Shown: one piece after another, positions 16,901-24,962 of the stretch | Layout of the letters: each line of letters starts with the position of its first letter | Numbering within the stretch: position 1 is the stretch's first letter | Source of the DNA: Arthrobacter sp. efr-133-TYG-118 | GTDB lineage: Bacteria; Actinomycetota; Actinomycetes; Actinomycetales; Micrococcaceae | Assembly (NCBI RefSeq): GCF_030209755.1 | Contig: NZ_JARVRH010000010.1 | Location: forward strand, 310,001 to 374,000 | Direction: 5' to 3' | DNA: 64,000 nucleotides | Program-made: the position numbers and the translations under genes | Notes under the pieces: model-generated | What the model was told of the DNA's origin: nothing | The model's database searches: none | The model's input: the letters and a program-made list of their open reading frames with translations, nothing else

Positions 16901-19507
16901 GGTCATCACCGGATCGAAGTAGCCGGCAGGCGCGGCGATGCCGTTCTGGTCCGTGCCTGTGAGCACGGCCATGTTGCGGCCGCCGGTCAGCTTCCAGGCG
17001 TCAAAGTGGTTGTCGTCGGCGGCGTCTGCTTCGTTCTTGGTCGCCTGGTACTCGGCGTACACGGTCGAACCCTGCTTGATGCCGTTGCTGTACCGCACGC
17101 GCTTCGCCTCGGTCGCCAGGATCGACGCCGTCCACGAATCGAGCTGGCCCTCGGCATCCAGCGAACGCTCGATGAAGTCGAGCGGGTGCTTCGTGCCGTA
17201 CAGCTGCGAGTACACGCGGTTCAGGCTCGAGCCCTCGCCGGCCTCGCTGCGGTTCGTCAGCAGGTCGTTGGCGATCTGGTACTCGATGCGCTCGGTCATC
17301 GCCTGCTCGTAGCCGCGCAGAAGCGTGCGCTCCTCGACAGTCTTCGTCTCGCCGGGCAGCTGGGCCGCGATGCGGGCCTCGTAGCCGGGCACGATGAGTC
17401 CGTTGTCGCCGCCGACGAAGCGCGTCACGATCTCGCCGTGCTCGCCGACATCAAAAACCTGACCGATCTGGCCGGTCACCTCTGAGGTCGAGCCGTTTCG
17501 GCGCATCTTCTCTGCCGTCCAGCGAAGGACGCCCTGGTCGTCGATGAGCACCTCCGTAGGCTCCGTGGCGTTGCGGGCCAGGCTGGCCCACACGGTCTCG
17601 CCGATCCGGCGGATGAACGGAGATTCGTGCGCGTCGATTGGCGTCGCCGTCTGCTCGTCGAAGCGAACCAGGCGGTCCTTGAAACGGTCGGTCTGGAAGC
17701 CGACGCCTATCATCTCGCTCGGATCGATCTCGGCACGGCGCAGAGCCGCTGCCAGATCGTCGAGGTTCGACCACTGCCCCTTGGCGCTGGTCATGAAGCG
17801 GGCAACGCGCATCGGATCGAAGCGCTGGTCCAGCATTTCGTCACCGACAACACGGATCTCCGGCTCCCAGGTGCCCACGAGCTCATCGAGCACTTCGTCC
17901 GCGTGGGCGCGCACCGTCTCTTCCGGCGTGCCGCCGTAGACGAGATTGCCGGAATCGAGCGACTCGCTGCCGTCACCGACCTGGAGCTCGCCGATCATCC
18001 CGAGGCGCTCCTCGTACATCTCCTGCGTCGCGCCGGGCCGCAGCAGGTGAGCGCGCTGTCCGACGAGCACGTCCCAATAGGATCGCTGGATCGCGGCAGC
18101 CTCGGGGTCGCTGGAGAGCGCGGGGATCTCGAATTCGACGATGTTCAGGCCTTCGGCACGCTGCTCCTCGAACGAGGCGATGAGACCGTCGACGTCGAGC
18201 GAGGCCGCGAGATTCTCACGCGCCGTCCGCACGGCCGTGGCCATGTACTCCTCCGCTGCCGCCCGACCGCCCTCGGTGGGGTTGTAGAACTCCGGAATCG
18301 TGCGCTCCTTGCCTTCGCGGCGGAGCATCACCAGTGAACCCTCGCGCGGGCGCTCACCGGGCACTCGATACTCCCTTACGGCGAACATCGAGTCCTTCGC
18401 GCCGTGGTAGTTGTCTTCGACCTCCGTGGGCTCGAGCGGGCTCTTGGCCGTAGCCCGGATCATTTCCGTGTGTGTCGGGCCGAGTGTCCCGACAGGCAGT
18501 TCAGGCCGGTCCTGCCGTGCAACAGCCTGACCCTGCGCAAAGCGCAGGAGATCCACGGCCTCGGCGGGCGTGGGGGAGTAGACCGCCGCGTCCTTACCGA
18601 CCTTGTGGTTCGTGGAGTACCGCACGATCGCGCCGTTGTCGTAGATCATCGCGCCGGCGTAGTCCTCGCGCTCACGCGGCTCGGTGAGGCGGATCTCCAT
18701 TCCGGTGCTGACGATCCGGGCCTTGAGCTGGCCGGGGTTCCGGTCGCGCAGCACCTCGTAGTCGAGGCCCTGGGCCTGCAGCTCACGCAGCATCGCCAGG
18801 GAACGTTCGAGTGCTGCCGTGGACATGAAGCGGTTTCGGTCAATCCGGTTGGTACGCGGGTCGCGGCCTCCGTCGATCGCCCACTTGCGAACCTGCTCGT
18901 ACTCCTTGAGGCTCATCGAATCGCGCAACGCGGTGAGGCCGGAGGCGTCCTCGTCGGTCATCGCCGGTCCAGCCTCGACCATCTGGCCCTCGGCGTCGAC
19001 GACCCACAGCATCATCTGCCCGTGGTCGACATCGGCGGCACGGCTCGTCTCGCCGTCGAGGATCTCGTTGATCGTCTGATCCGGGAGATACGCCAGCGAC
19101 GTGCCGATGTTCTTGACCGTCGCTCGCTGCGACCACTCCGGGTCGTAGGGGCTGATCGGCAGAGCCGCAGCACCCTTGGCATGCTCACCCAGGCCGACCT
19201 CACGCATGAACTGCGACTGCAGTCGCTGGAAGAGCGGATCCGCGGTGGCGTGCTCCGTAAACACAGCCTCGGCGCTCGCTACCGACTCCTGGATCGAATC
19301 ATCCAGCGCGGTCAACAGAGCGGTGACGCCCAGCCGGTGGTCAGCCACCGACATCCCCTCCTCGGAAAGACGCTCATCCATCCGCTGGCGGATCCACTTG
19401 GCCTGGGAGATCGGGATGACCTGCCCCGTCTGCTCGCGCGCCTGTCGAATGGCCTCGTACGTGACGTACTCGTAGAAGTAACGTCGCAGGCCGTTTCCCT
19501 TTTTCAT
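13961..19507 (-). CDS. fused beta/beta-prime two-barrel RNA polymerase
   Basis: 1848 residues. The beta-like part has PFDRQQMTASTLMQSSKI (921-938, like the PF..ND.NRALMG.NMQRQAV region), GGWTADDPIVIS (950-961), GDKLSDLHGNKG (983-994, keeping both active-site lysines) and MDVVMSPFSLISRRNAG (1027-1043). The beta-prime-like part has a lid/switch-like region (1316-1360), RDPVLRDAG (1372-1380), and DGDFDGD at 1406-1412, the catalytic three-Asp loop. A bridge-helix-like TGAKGNRQKLMDYARYLGG (1538-1556) and trigger-loop-like SHGTGLGGSYSQRAVRALRN follow. The order beta then beta-prime matches the host operon but in one chain, and residues 1-880 and 1600-1848 are unlike host subunits. This is the superfamily of YonO and crAss-like phage polymerases; activity is inferred. 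Confidence 0.9.
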   Translation of the reverse strand: MKKGNGLRRYFYEYVTYEAIRQAREQTGQVIPISQAKWIRQRMDERLSEEGMSVADHRLGVTALLTALDDSIQESVASAEAVFTEHATADPLFQRLQSQFMREVGLGEHAKGAAALPISPYDPEWSQRATVKNIGTSLAYLPDQTINEILDGETSRAADVDHGQMMLWVVDAEGQMVEAGPAMTDEDASGLTALRDSMSLKEYEQVRKWAIDGGRDPRTNRIDRNRFMSTAALERSLAMLRELQAQGLDYEVLRDRNPGQLKARIVSTGMEIRLTEPREREDYAGAMIYDNGAIVRYSTNHKVGKDAAVYSPTPAEAVDLLRFAQGQAVARQDRPELPVGTLGPTHTEMIRATAKSPLEPTEVEDNYHGAKDSMFAVREYRVPGERPREGSLVMLRREGKERTIPEFYNPTEGGRAAAEEYMATAVRTARENLAASLDVDGLIASFEEQRAEGLNIVEFEIPALSSDPEAAAIQRSYWDVLVGQRAHLLRPGATQEMYEERLGMIGELQVGDGSESLDSGNLVYGGTPEETVRAHADEVLDELVGTWEPEIRVVGDEMLDQRFDPMRVARFMTSAKGQWSNLDDLAAALRRAEIDPSEMIGVGFQTDRFKDRLVRFDEQTATPIDAHESPFIRRIGETVWASLARNATEPTEVLIDDQGVLRWTAEKMRRNGSTSEVTGQIGQVFDVGEHGEIVTRFVGGDNGLIVPGYEARIAAQLPGETKTVEERTLLRGYEQAMTERIEYQIANDLLTNRSEAGEGSSLNRVYSQLYGTKHPLDFIERSLDAEGQLDSWTASILATEAKRVRYSNGIKQGSTVYAEYQATKNEADAADDNHFDAWKLTGGRNMAVLTGTDQNGIAAPAGYFDPVMTGGATNQGIVRYLTEDAQVSPDGRIVPGDPAVLSGARAPLMNRPELETLRYDPFDRQQMTASTLMQSSKITTPTGTAMMTFGGWTADDPIVISREFAEANQIRGAGGELRSLVVGDKLSDLHGNKGAVSLVVYRDMPLAEAEALDLEKEVAWFKANPGMDVVMSPFSLISRRNAGSGRELMNGEVADLVAPDGAVHAGSRGQMQFIVTHMAVDEKTKVYDDEAVLSGKGRKASSQLAWALGAQDCPAIMREFYGHNSGAEANLREFMLSVGLDMESDGTLRVVGRDEDHRGLSHEAVDERPERRFFPMPELARTEKGVVLISTMRKTFGQLIGDKGGDLEIPFPLKYPTGEQTEQVTASSWKMPVLSSHLRSGQEFEDGSSVTHDYTNRYLDVHEQACRYRAAQEKLAAGQVTQRVRQELTEEMSKAASHAQRKFESITADLEQRVFSGKHNAFKSGLMSSRLSDSATAVWTADPRMDIDQVALSPVMAEQLGLAEGDHALIWRDPVLRDAGLRYMRVAIDERLTGVAINPVMDQCFDGDFDGDAVAVVKLHSEAAKQEAMEKLSVPANLLDTGVVKNGEHPLAMQVSLDTQVAVWKNPEIASDLTSTTREANRLRFVDDPEDLATGREVITEELSAIYRDAQRNEFGTALRFDDLQSHLNSVRDVCVVTGAKGNRQKLMDYARYLGGRSGRSGINQQDQEASMFATAIKSHGTGLGGSYSQRAVRALRNVDLKAVLEVTYPVTQSILQAKHDAREAKHKYEMLQGPGRDLWRGRLLEHLGPGQWRPVFEDGEPVQATKEQWAAQFIEFYNAKDGFNVTVNPEYVERVAQALADPKTGRVRNLEVDTSLQGSLMDRMAYGGTLEDLITAADNHENLYDGEKNEQFCSAPTRRARALSTEQLLDMSQEHSAEQAIADALIKRDVLAESHIGAHARGDRRRSQHAVVVGSTRQARTTAQTYRPSIDIEPVNTDSDTDYEMGS

Positions 19508-19554
19508 CTATCTATCGCCTCCATTGGAGTGATCGGATCATAACTGTCATATAG

Positions 19555-19583
19555 ATCCTATTCGACCATTCCGAATGCGACAA
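19555..19583 (-). promoter_or_regulatory. promoter of the RNA polymerase operon
   Basis: On the minus strand TTGTCG (19578-19583), a 17-base spacer and TAGGAT (19555-19560) make a good sigma-70-like promoter 48 bases before the ATG; the -10 lies inside TCGAATAGGATC. A host sigma factor could therefore start this operon, which would then make the element's own polymerase. GGAGG sits 12 bases before the ATG. Confidence 0.6.
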
Positions 19584-19644
19584 TAAATAGAGATCAATGC
19601 GAGTAGAAAAGCTTTCGAATCGTAGTCGGACCCTCCCGATACAG

Positions 19645-19677
19645 CAGCACCCGTGATCGATCCGGTCACGGGTGCTG
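19645..19677 (-). terminator. hairpin terminator after coupling-protein gene
   Basis: CAGCACCCGTGA pairs with TCACGGGTGCTG around a nine-base loop just after the minus-strand stop at 19692. No clear U-run. Confidence 0.55.
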
Positions 19678-19691
19678 TCGTTCCTGCCCGA

Positions 19692-22600
19692 TCAGGCGTC
19701 GCGGAGCATCTCCTGGGCCATCGCGCGGTCGAACGCGCCGTCAGCCAGGTGCTCCCATGTCGGCAGCGAGGCCAGGAATTTGTAGAAGTTCGCCGAGATT
19801 TCCACCGTCGCCAGCGCCTGCAGGCCTTCGGCGTTCAGCTCCTCGTCGGCGTACACTCGCGAAGCGTCATCCTCCGCCGCCGCGTTCAGCTTCGCCGCGG
19901 CCTCCGCGAACGAGGCCGAACGCGTGGGCGTGATGTACGCATACGCACCGTCCGCGCTGCGCAGCGAGCCGTCGCCCCCTACCGAGAAGTTGTCCCGGTC
20001 CTGATGCAGCTCCGTCAGTGCCGCCTTGTACGCCTCGGTGATCTGGATGTCCAGGCTCTTGATCTTCGCCGCACCCGACGGCGAGATGAGCATGTCCTGG
20101 CTGATCGTGCCCTCGGCGTAGATCTTCCGTGCCTGCTGAGCGGCCAGCGCACCCTTTTCGGCGACCGCCGCAGCGACCTCCACGTTCTCCACGACCTGGT
20201 CCTCGTCGAACATCATCGCCGAGGCGAAGTCATCGGAATCCACCTCGATCGGTGCATGCGGGTCCCTACCCTCCTTCACGTTCGCCAGCATGTGCACGAT
20301 CTCCATGACCGCGTCCGCGTAGGTGTCGGGGTCCAAACGCGCGATGTCGACATCCTTGTAGCCATAGCTCTCCTGATAGATGGTCTTGGCGTTGGCCGCG
20401 TGCACCGACTGCCCCAGCCGCTTGTAGAACATCTTCTGGAAGTCCGGCTGGTTCATCCGTACGTCGAACTCCATCGCCGAGCTCAGCGTCGGGATCGTCT
20501 GCAGCGAGTAGTCGTTGCCCGGGTGGATCATCTTGGCGTCGGTGCGCAGCAGCTTGTACGACATCGGCAGGATCGTCTCGTTCCTGTTCCAGACCGGTGC
20601 GTCGCCGGCACGGAAGACGATGCTGTTGCGCTCGGGGATGAACGCCATGTTGTTGTACTTGATCAGAGGCTCTTCTACGGTGCTCTTCGTGTACGAGACC
20701 CGCCCCTCCGTCCGGCCTCCGATCATCTTGTCCAGGTCCTGGCTGATCTGCTTCGAGTCGATGTAGGACACATGCGTCTTTCCCGACATCTTCTCCAGCG
20801 TCTCGATCATCGAATCGTCGGTGCTCTTCAGGAACACGATGTTCGAGGTGTTGTGCGTCGGCATGAAATCGTTGACGAGGTAAAGATGCCGCTCGTCCGC
20901 GACCCTGATGCACTGCACCTCGTCTTCACGTACGTACTCGACCGAGACCACACGGTTGAAGCCACGAGTGCGGTCGCGCCAGCGCGCGGCCTTGCGGGGC
21001 AACCAAAACGGGTTGATCTGCGGAAGCCGGATGTTCTGCACCCGGTATGCCGGCCGCGCCTGCTTGAGCTCCGCCTGGTTCGGCGAGGTGTAGAACACCT
21101 TGTCCTTGACGTTGACTGCGACCCGACCACCGAGCGAACGGATGAGCGTCTGCACGCATATCGCAAGCTCCTGACTGGCCGAGGAGAATTCCATCTCGCC
21201 GTTGGCGCTGATCGTGCCGTCGGTGTCCATCAAGCCTCGCAGCAGATCGGTACGCTGCTCGACCGAGCCGTAGAGGTACTGATCGGGGATCAGCTTCTCC
21301 CAGGCCCGCTTACCTGCCACGCCGAGCTCACGCATCTCCCTGCGAATGCCGTTGATCACGTACTTCGGGCAACGACCCTCGTCGATCTTCCGCGGCACGA
21401 CTGCGTAGCCGCGGCGCCTAACCTCCTCGACGACTTCGGGATCGGCGCTGTAGAAGAACACCCCACCCTCTGCGTTGATGTACCCGTCGCCCAGAATGGC
21501 ACCCAGGACGTAAGGGTCAACCGGCAGCTCCGCCGCCGGGTAGAAGACCGGCTCGATAACGATCAGATCGACCTGTCGACCCTTGTCGACGCGGGCTTTG
21601 AGCTCCTCAGTGCTAATAATCTCCTCGACGCGCTCCATCGTCGCCCCATCAGGTCCGGCCCCGACATACAGGCGCTTCCCGTTCTCGCCCCTGCCGCCGA
21701 GGTACCTGATGCTTGACTTCCATCGCGCCACCGGCCACAGGTGATCGGGGCAAGCCTCGGCTGACGAACCGTCCCGCAGAGTCAACCGAAAGACCGGCCG
21801 GACCTTGACGGCGTACTTGTCTGTTACCGTGGTCACTGAGCCGAACGGGGTAAGGAGCTCGTCTCCCACCTCGATTTCGCCCATCGTCGTCCAGCCAGTA
21901 GGTGTCGCGATCTTCGTATGGAGCGGGACACAATTCCCCTGCACAATTTTGTCGACGCTCTCACCATAGACGTCGCGCAACTGCTGGAGCGTCTGCAGGA
22001 TGAGAGTGAACTGCTGCTCCTGGCCGAGGCCGATCGAGAGCATTGTCTCGAAGCCGGAGATGCCCTTGCCCTCCGACTGCAGGTTTCCCAGTTCGTCGAG
22101 CATGTACCGGGTCCTGTACAGCGGCTTCTGGTTGCTCTTCGTCATGTAGGACTGGTCGAACGAGACATCGACGAGTTGCTTGACGAGGATGAGCACCAGC
22201 TTGGCGTACTGCATCAGGTGCGGAGGTGTCACCAGAAACACTGCCTTGGGTGACTCGCTGTAGCGGACCATCGTCTGCGTGATCGCACGTAGCTCGCTCG
22301 TGACGCGTTCGGGCGCACCGCCGGCAGAGAGGTCGAGGCGCTCTTCCTTGTACGTCGTGTCACCGGGCTTGTACCCGGTGATCGCGCCGTCCCGCTTGCG
22401 GCCATCTCGCACCGGACGTAGCTCTCGCAGCACGCCGTTCTTCACGATCTTCTTGCCGGTGACCGGCTCGATGACGTAGTGCCGGCCGTTGAGCGAGAGC
22501 TGGTAGCTCTTCTGGAAGTGGAAGTAGAACGTACGCACGAGCATCTTGGTCTGCGGGTTGATAAGCTCCAGCTTGAGCCAGGCTTCGTCCGTGGGGAACT

Positions 22601-24830
22601 TCCCCTTGAAGTTGTAGCGTGCCCAGCCCTCTCGGCCCACGATCTCCTCGTGGTCGAAGTCCTCGCCCAGGTTCTCCTGGAACATCGGATCGCCGTACGC
22701 TGACCACACAGCCTGCTTGCCGATGAGGTGATCGCGCTTGACGTAGTTGTTCGCCAGACGCACGCCCAGGCGACGAGGGAACGACAGACCGGCAAGGTCT
22801 GTGTTCTGCGACGGCTTGCCCGAGGTGAGCGTCGAGATCGTCGGGTCGGTGAAGAAGCTCATGCCGGTGATGGCGATGCCGTAGACGCTCGCCAGCATCT
22901 TCTCGGCTCCGGCCATCGACCGAAGGGCGTTGTGCGCGTTGCCGATGAGCGTGCGCATGCTGTTCATCGGCAGGGCCTCGGTCGCGTTGAAGTAGAGCGT
23001 GAGCATATCCTGCTCGGCCTTGCCCTCCCACAGGAACGCCTGGCGCTGCGCCTCCGCCTGAGCCTCCTCGAGCTCTTCCTCCCGGTCCTCGAACTCGCCG
23101 GCCTTGACCTTCTTCTCCAGCTCGGCCTCGGGGTTCTTGACCTTCTTCGAGCTCAGCTGCACGAACATCTGGTACGAGTTGTAGAGCGTGACCTTGCCCC
23201 ACATGTCATCGAGCTTCTGCTCGTGCGTCGCGGGGTCCATCTTGGTCTCCGCTGCGCGCTTGCGCAGTTCGCGCTCTTCCTCCATGTAGAAGTCGATGAG
23301 GCCGTAGAGGATGCGCTTGAACGCATTCGACGCCGCATTGGGCCACACCGGATCCTCGCCGCCGTCGGTCGGGAAGAAGACCTCCGCAATGTTGCCGACG
23401 TACAGCGCGGCCTTGGTCATATCGCCCTCGCGCGCCTTGTCGGCAGCAAGGCCCAAGGGGTTGTAGATGTCGGTCTTCATGCTGTTGATGAGGTTGAACT
23501 GGACCGGCTCGAATCCGCGCTTGACCAGCGGAATGTAGTTGTTGACGAGCAGCTCGCCCTTGGGGTCGTTGACGACCATGTTGGAGGGCTTCTTCTCCCG
23601 CGACCAGATGTCGATCATCGGCTCGATGTAGGTCTGCCCCTTTCCGCCTCGCGTGATCGCCAGGACCATCGTGTTCGCCGGCGCGGTGTCCACGATGTAC
23701 GCGCCGCCCGGACGTTGGATCTCGTAATCCGGGAACGTCCAGTCGTTCTTGATGAGGTCGGCCACCGTGCCGTAGCCCTTGCCCGGGCCTTTGAGCTTGT
23801 CGCGGTTCGCGTTCCCCGGGTTGTAGGGGATCTGCGTCGTGTCCCAGCACTTTCGCAGCGTCTTGTCATCGGGGACGCCCGACGCCTCGAACAGCGCATC
23901 GCCGAAGGCCTCATCGATGATCGGCTGCAGATCCGAGAGGATCTTGCCGTCGTCGTCGACCATCGCCTCGCCCTTGTAGTAGACGACGTTGCCGTCCTGG
24001 TCGATGATGTCTGCTTCAGCCCGGCGGGACACCTCGACATTCTGCAGCCCCTTCCGCTTCAGCATCATGTGGCTGATCATCGAGCTGACCTGCACGTCCG
24101 AGTGCGCGCCGGCGTCCGGGAACCAGTCGAACTTGCGCTGGATCTCCTCGGGCAGCGCGATGTGCTGATCGTCGTCGTGGAAGTTGATGTCGGAGTCGTC
24201 GTGCATGAGGTTCGCGGTGTCGACCCGCTTCGCGGACCACGCACTGATCACGACACCGACCAGCAGGCCCAGGCCCACGGTGAGGAACATCTTGAAGGGC
24301 GTGACGTCGGTAAGCTGCGCCCCCAGGCTCGTGGTGTTCGCGGCGTGGGCAGCCTTCGTGCCAGGATTGCCGGCCTCACCCTGCGAAGCGCGCTTTGCCG
24401 TGTACCAGTCGGGGACAGGTACGTTCGCTATCTCCGGGTAGCACGTCCCCTCGGGCTGTCCGTTCGAGGCGAGCTGCTGGTAGCACTTCTCGACCGCGCC
24501 ACCCTCGACCGTCCTTGTCGACTCCAGGTAGTACTGCTTCGGGCCGGCGCTCCCTCCGGTGCCTGCGCCGTTGATCGCCCCGGTCAGCCCCATCAGGGCC
24601 ATGGCGATCACCGAGTACAGGACCCAGGCGAGGAGCGTGACGACCGCGCCGACGACGATGCCCATGACCAGGCCAGGCGTCTTGGACTTCTTCATCTGCC
24701 GGACGCCGCGGTCCAGCTGCTGTGAGCCGTGCACGTCCCGATTCGTCAGCGTCTGCCCGGCATCCCGAGCCGAGATCTTGTCCCAGCTGCTTGCCGAGGG
24801 TCGCCGCGCCTTCCGCTTCTCTCGCGCCAT
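19692..24830 (-). CDS. VirD4/TraG-type coupling ATPase interrupted by an intein
   Basis: 1712 residues as translated, 1351 without its 361-residue intein. Two N-terminal membrane helices (about 49-75 and 170-190) flank an extracellular loop with three Cys, typical of coupling proteins. The cytoplasmic ATPase has Walker A in ITRGGKGQT, Walker B MLDELGNL, and the downstream family motif QTLQQLRDVYG...QGN|TSNIVFLKS, where the intein sits between N and T. An acidic, Lys/Glu-rich insert (around 600-640) and a long C-terminal domain are extra. It should recruit the relaxase-DNA complex to the mating channel. The gene is separated by a hairpin from its coiled-coil upstream neighbour. Confidence 0.9.
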   Translation of the reverse strand: MAREKRKARRPSASSWDKISARDAGQTLTNRDVHGSQQLDRGVRQMKKSKTPGLVMGIVVGAVVTLLAWVLYSVIAMALMGLTGAINGAGTGGSAGPKQYYLESTRTVEGGAVEKCYQQLASNGQPEGTCYPEIANVPVPDWYTAKRASQGEAGNPGTKAAHAANTTSLGAQLTDVTPFKMFLTVGLGLLVGVVISAWSAKRVDTANLMHDDSDINFHDDDQHIALPEEIQRKFDWFPDAGAHSDVQVSSMISHMMLKRKGLQNVEVSRRAEADIIDQDGNVVYYKGEAMVDDDGKILSDLQPIIDEAFGDALFEASGVPDDKTLRKCWDTTQIPYNPGNANRDKLKGPGKGYGTVADLIKNDWTFPDYEIQRPGGAYIVDTAPANTMVLAITRGGKGQTYIEPMIDIWSREKKPSNMVVNDPKGELLVNNYIPLVKRGFEPVQFNLINSMKTDIYNPLGLAADKAREGDMTKAALYVGNIAEVFFPTDGGEDPVWPNAASNAFKRILYGLIDFYMEEERELRKRAAETKMDPATHEQKLDDMWGKVTLYNSYQMFVQLSSKKVKNPEAELEKKVKAGEFEDREEELEEAQAEAQRQAFLWEGKAEQDMLTLYFNATEALPMNSMRTLIGNAHNALRSMAGAEKMLASVYGIAITGMSFFTDPTISTLTSGKPSQNTDLAGLSFPRRLGVRLANNYVKRDHLIGKQAVWSAYGDPMFQENLGEDFDHEEIVGREGWARYNFKGKFPTDEAWLKLELINPQTKMLVRTFYFHFQKSYQLSLNGRHYVIEPVTGKKIVKNGVLRELRPVRDGRKRDGAITGYKPGDTTYKEERLDLSAGGAPERVTSELRAITQTMVRYSESPKAVFLVTPPHLMQYAKLVLILVKQLVDVSFDQSYMTKSNQKPLYRTRYMLDELGNLQSEGKGISGFETMLSIGLGQEQQFTLILQTLQQLRDVYGESVDKIVQGNCVPLHTKIATPTGWTTMGEIEVGDELLTPFGSVTTVTDKYAVKVRPVFRLTLRDGSSAEACPDHLWPVARWKSSIRYLGGRGENGKRLYVGAGPDGATMERVEEIISTEELKARVDKGRQVDLIVIEPVFYPAAELPVDPYVLGAILGDGYINAEGGVFFYSADPEVVEEVRRRGYAVVPRKIDEGRCPKYVINGIRREMRELGVAGKRAWEKLIPDQYLYGSVEQRTDLLRGLMDTDGTISANGEMEFSSASQELAICVQTLIRSLGGRVAVNVKDKVFYTSPNQAELKQARPAYRVQNIRLPQINPFWLPRKAARWRDRTRGFNRVVSVEYVREDEVQCIRVADERHLYLVNDFMPTHNTSNIVFLKSTDDSMIETLEKMSGKTHVSYIDSKQISQDLDKMIGGRTEGRVSYTKSTVEEPLIKYNNMAFIPERNSIVFRAGDAPVWNRNETILPMSYKLLRTDAKMIHPGNDYSLQTIPTLSSAMEFDVRMNQPDFQKMFYKRLGQSVHAANAKTIYQESYGYKDVDIARLDPDTYADAVMEIVHMLANVKEGRDPHAPIEVDSDDFASAMMFDEDQVVENVEVAAAVAEKGALAAQQARKIYAEGTISQDMLISPSGAAKIKSLDIQITEAYKAALTELHQDRDNFSVGGDGSLRSADGAYAYITPTRSASFAEAAAKLNAAAEDDASRVYADEELNAEGLQALATVEISANFYKFLASLPTWEHLADGAFDRAMAQEMLRDA
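20850..21932 (-). other. mixed class 1/class 3 intein in coupling ATPase (361 aa)
   Basis: Starts with Cys (CVPLHTKIATPTGW) and ends MPTHN before Thr. It has Trp of block B (DHLW), Cys at block F position 4 (VQCIRVA) and Thr before His-Asn, so the class 3 WCT set is complete although Cys1 is also present; such mixed inteins are known and can splice by the class 3 route. LAGLIDADG-type motifs are LGAILGDG and LRGLMDTDG. Unlike the other three, it does not split a P-loop but a C-terminal ATPase motif. Confidence 0.9.
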
Positions 24831-24866
24831 GGTGCGCTCCTTCGTTCGTCTTTCCGGTTAAGCAGA

Positions 24867-24917
24867 CGACGACGGTGCCCGGGGAACGGCTCGCGTGTCC
24901 GCCGCGCACCGTCGTCG
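24867..24917. repeat. 12-bp inverted repeat between genes
   Basis: CGACGACGGTGC (24867-24878) and GCACCGTCGTCG (24906-24917) are perfect reverse complements with a 27-base GC-rich spacer, in the 132-base gap between the coiled-coil gene and the coupling ATPase. Possible weak terminator or protein site. Confidence 0.5.
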
Positions 24918-24962
24918 CTGTGTGCTGTGTGTTCGCCCGCCGCCGTGACGACGGGCTGTTGA

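Noticed and set aside
22728..24725. 665-codon plus-strand frame opposite the coupling ATPase
   Set aside because: Shadow frame; composition typical of antisense GC-rich reading, with no start signal.
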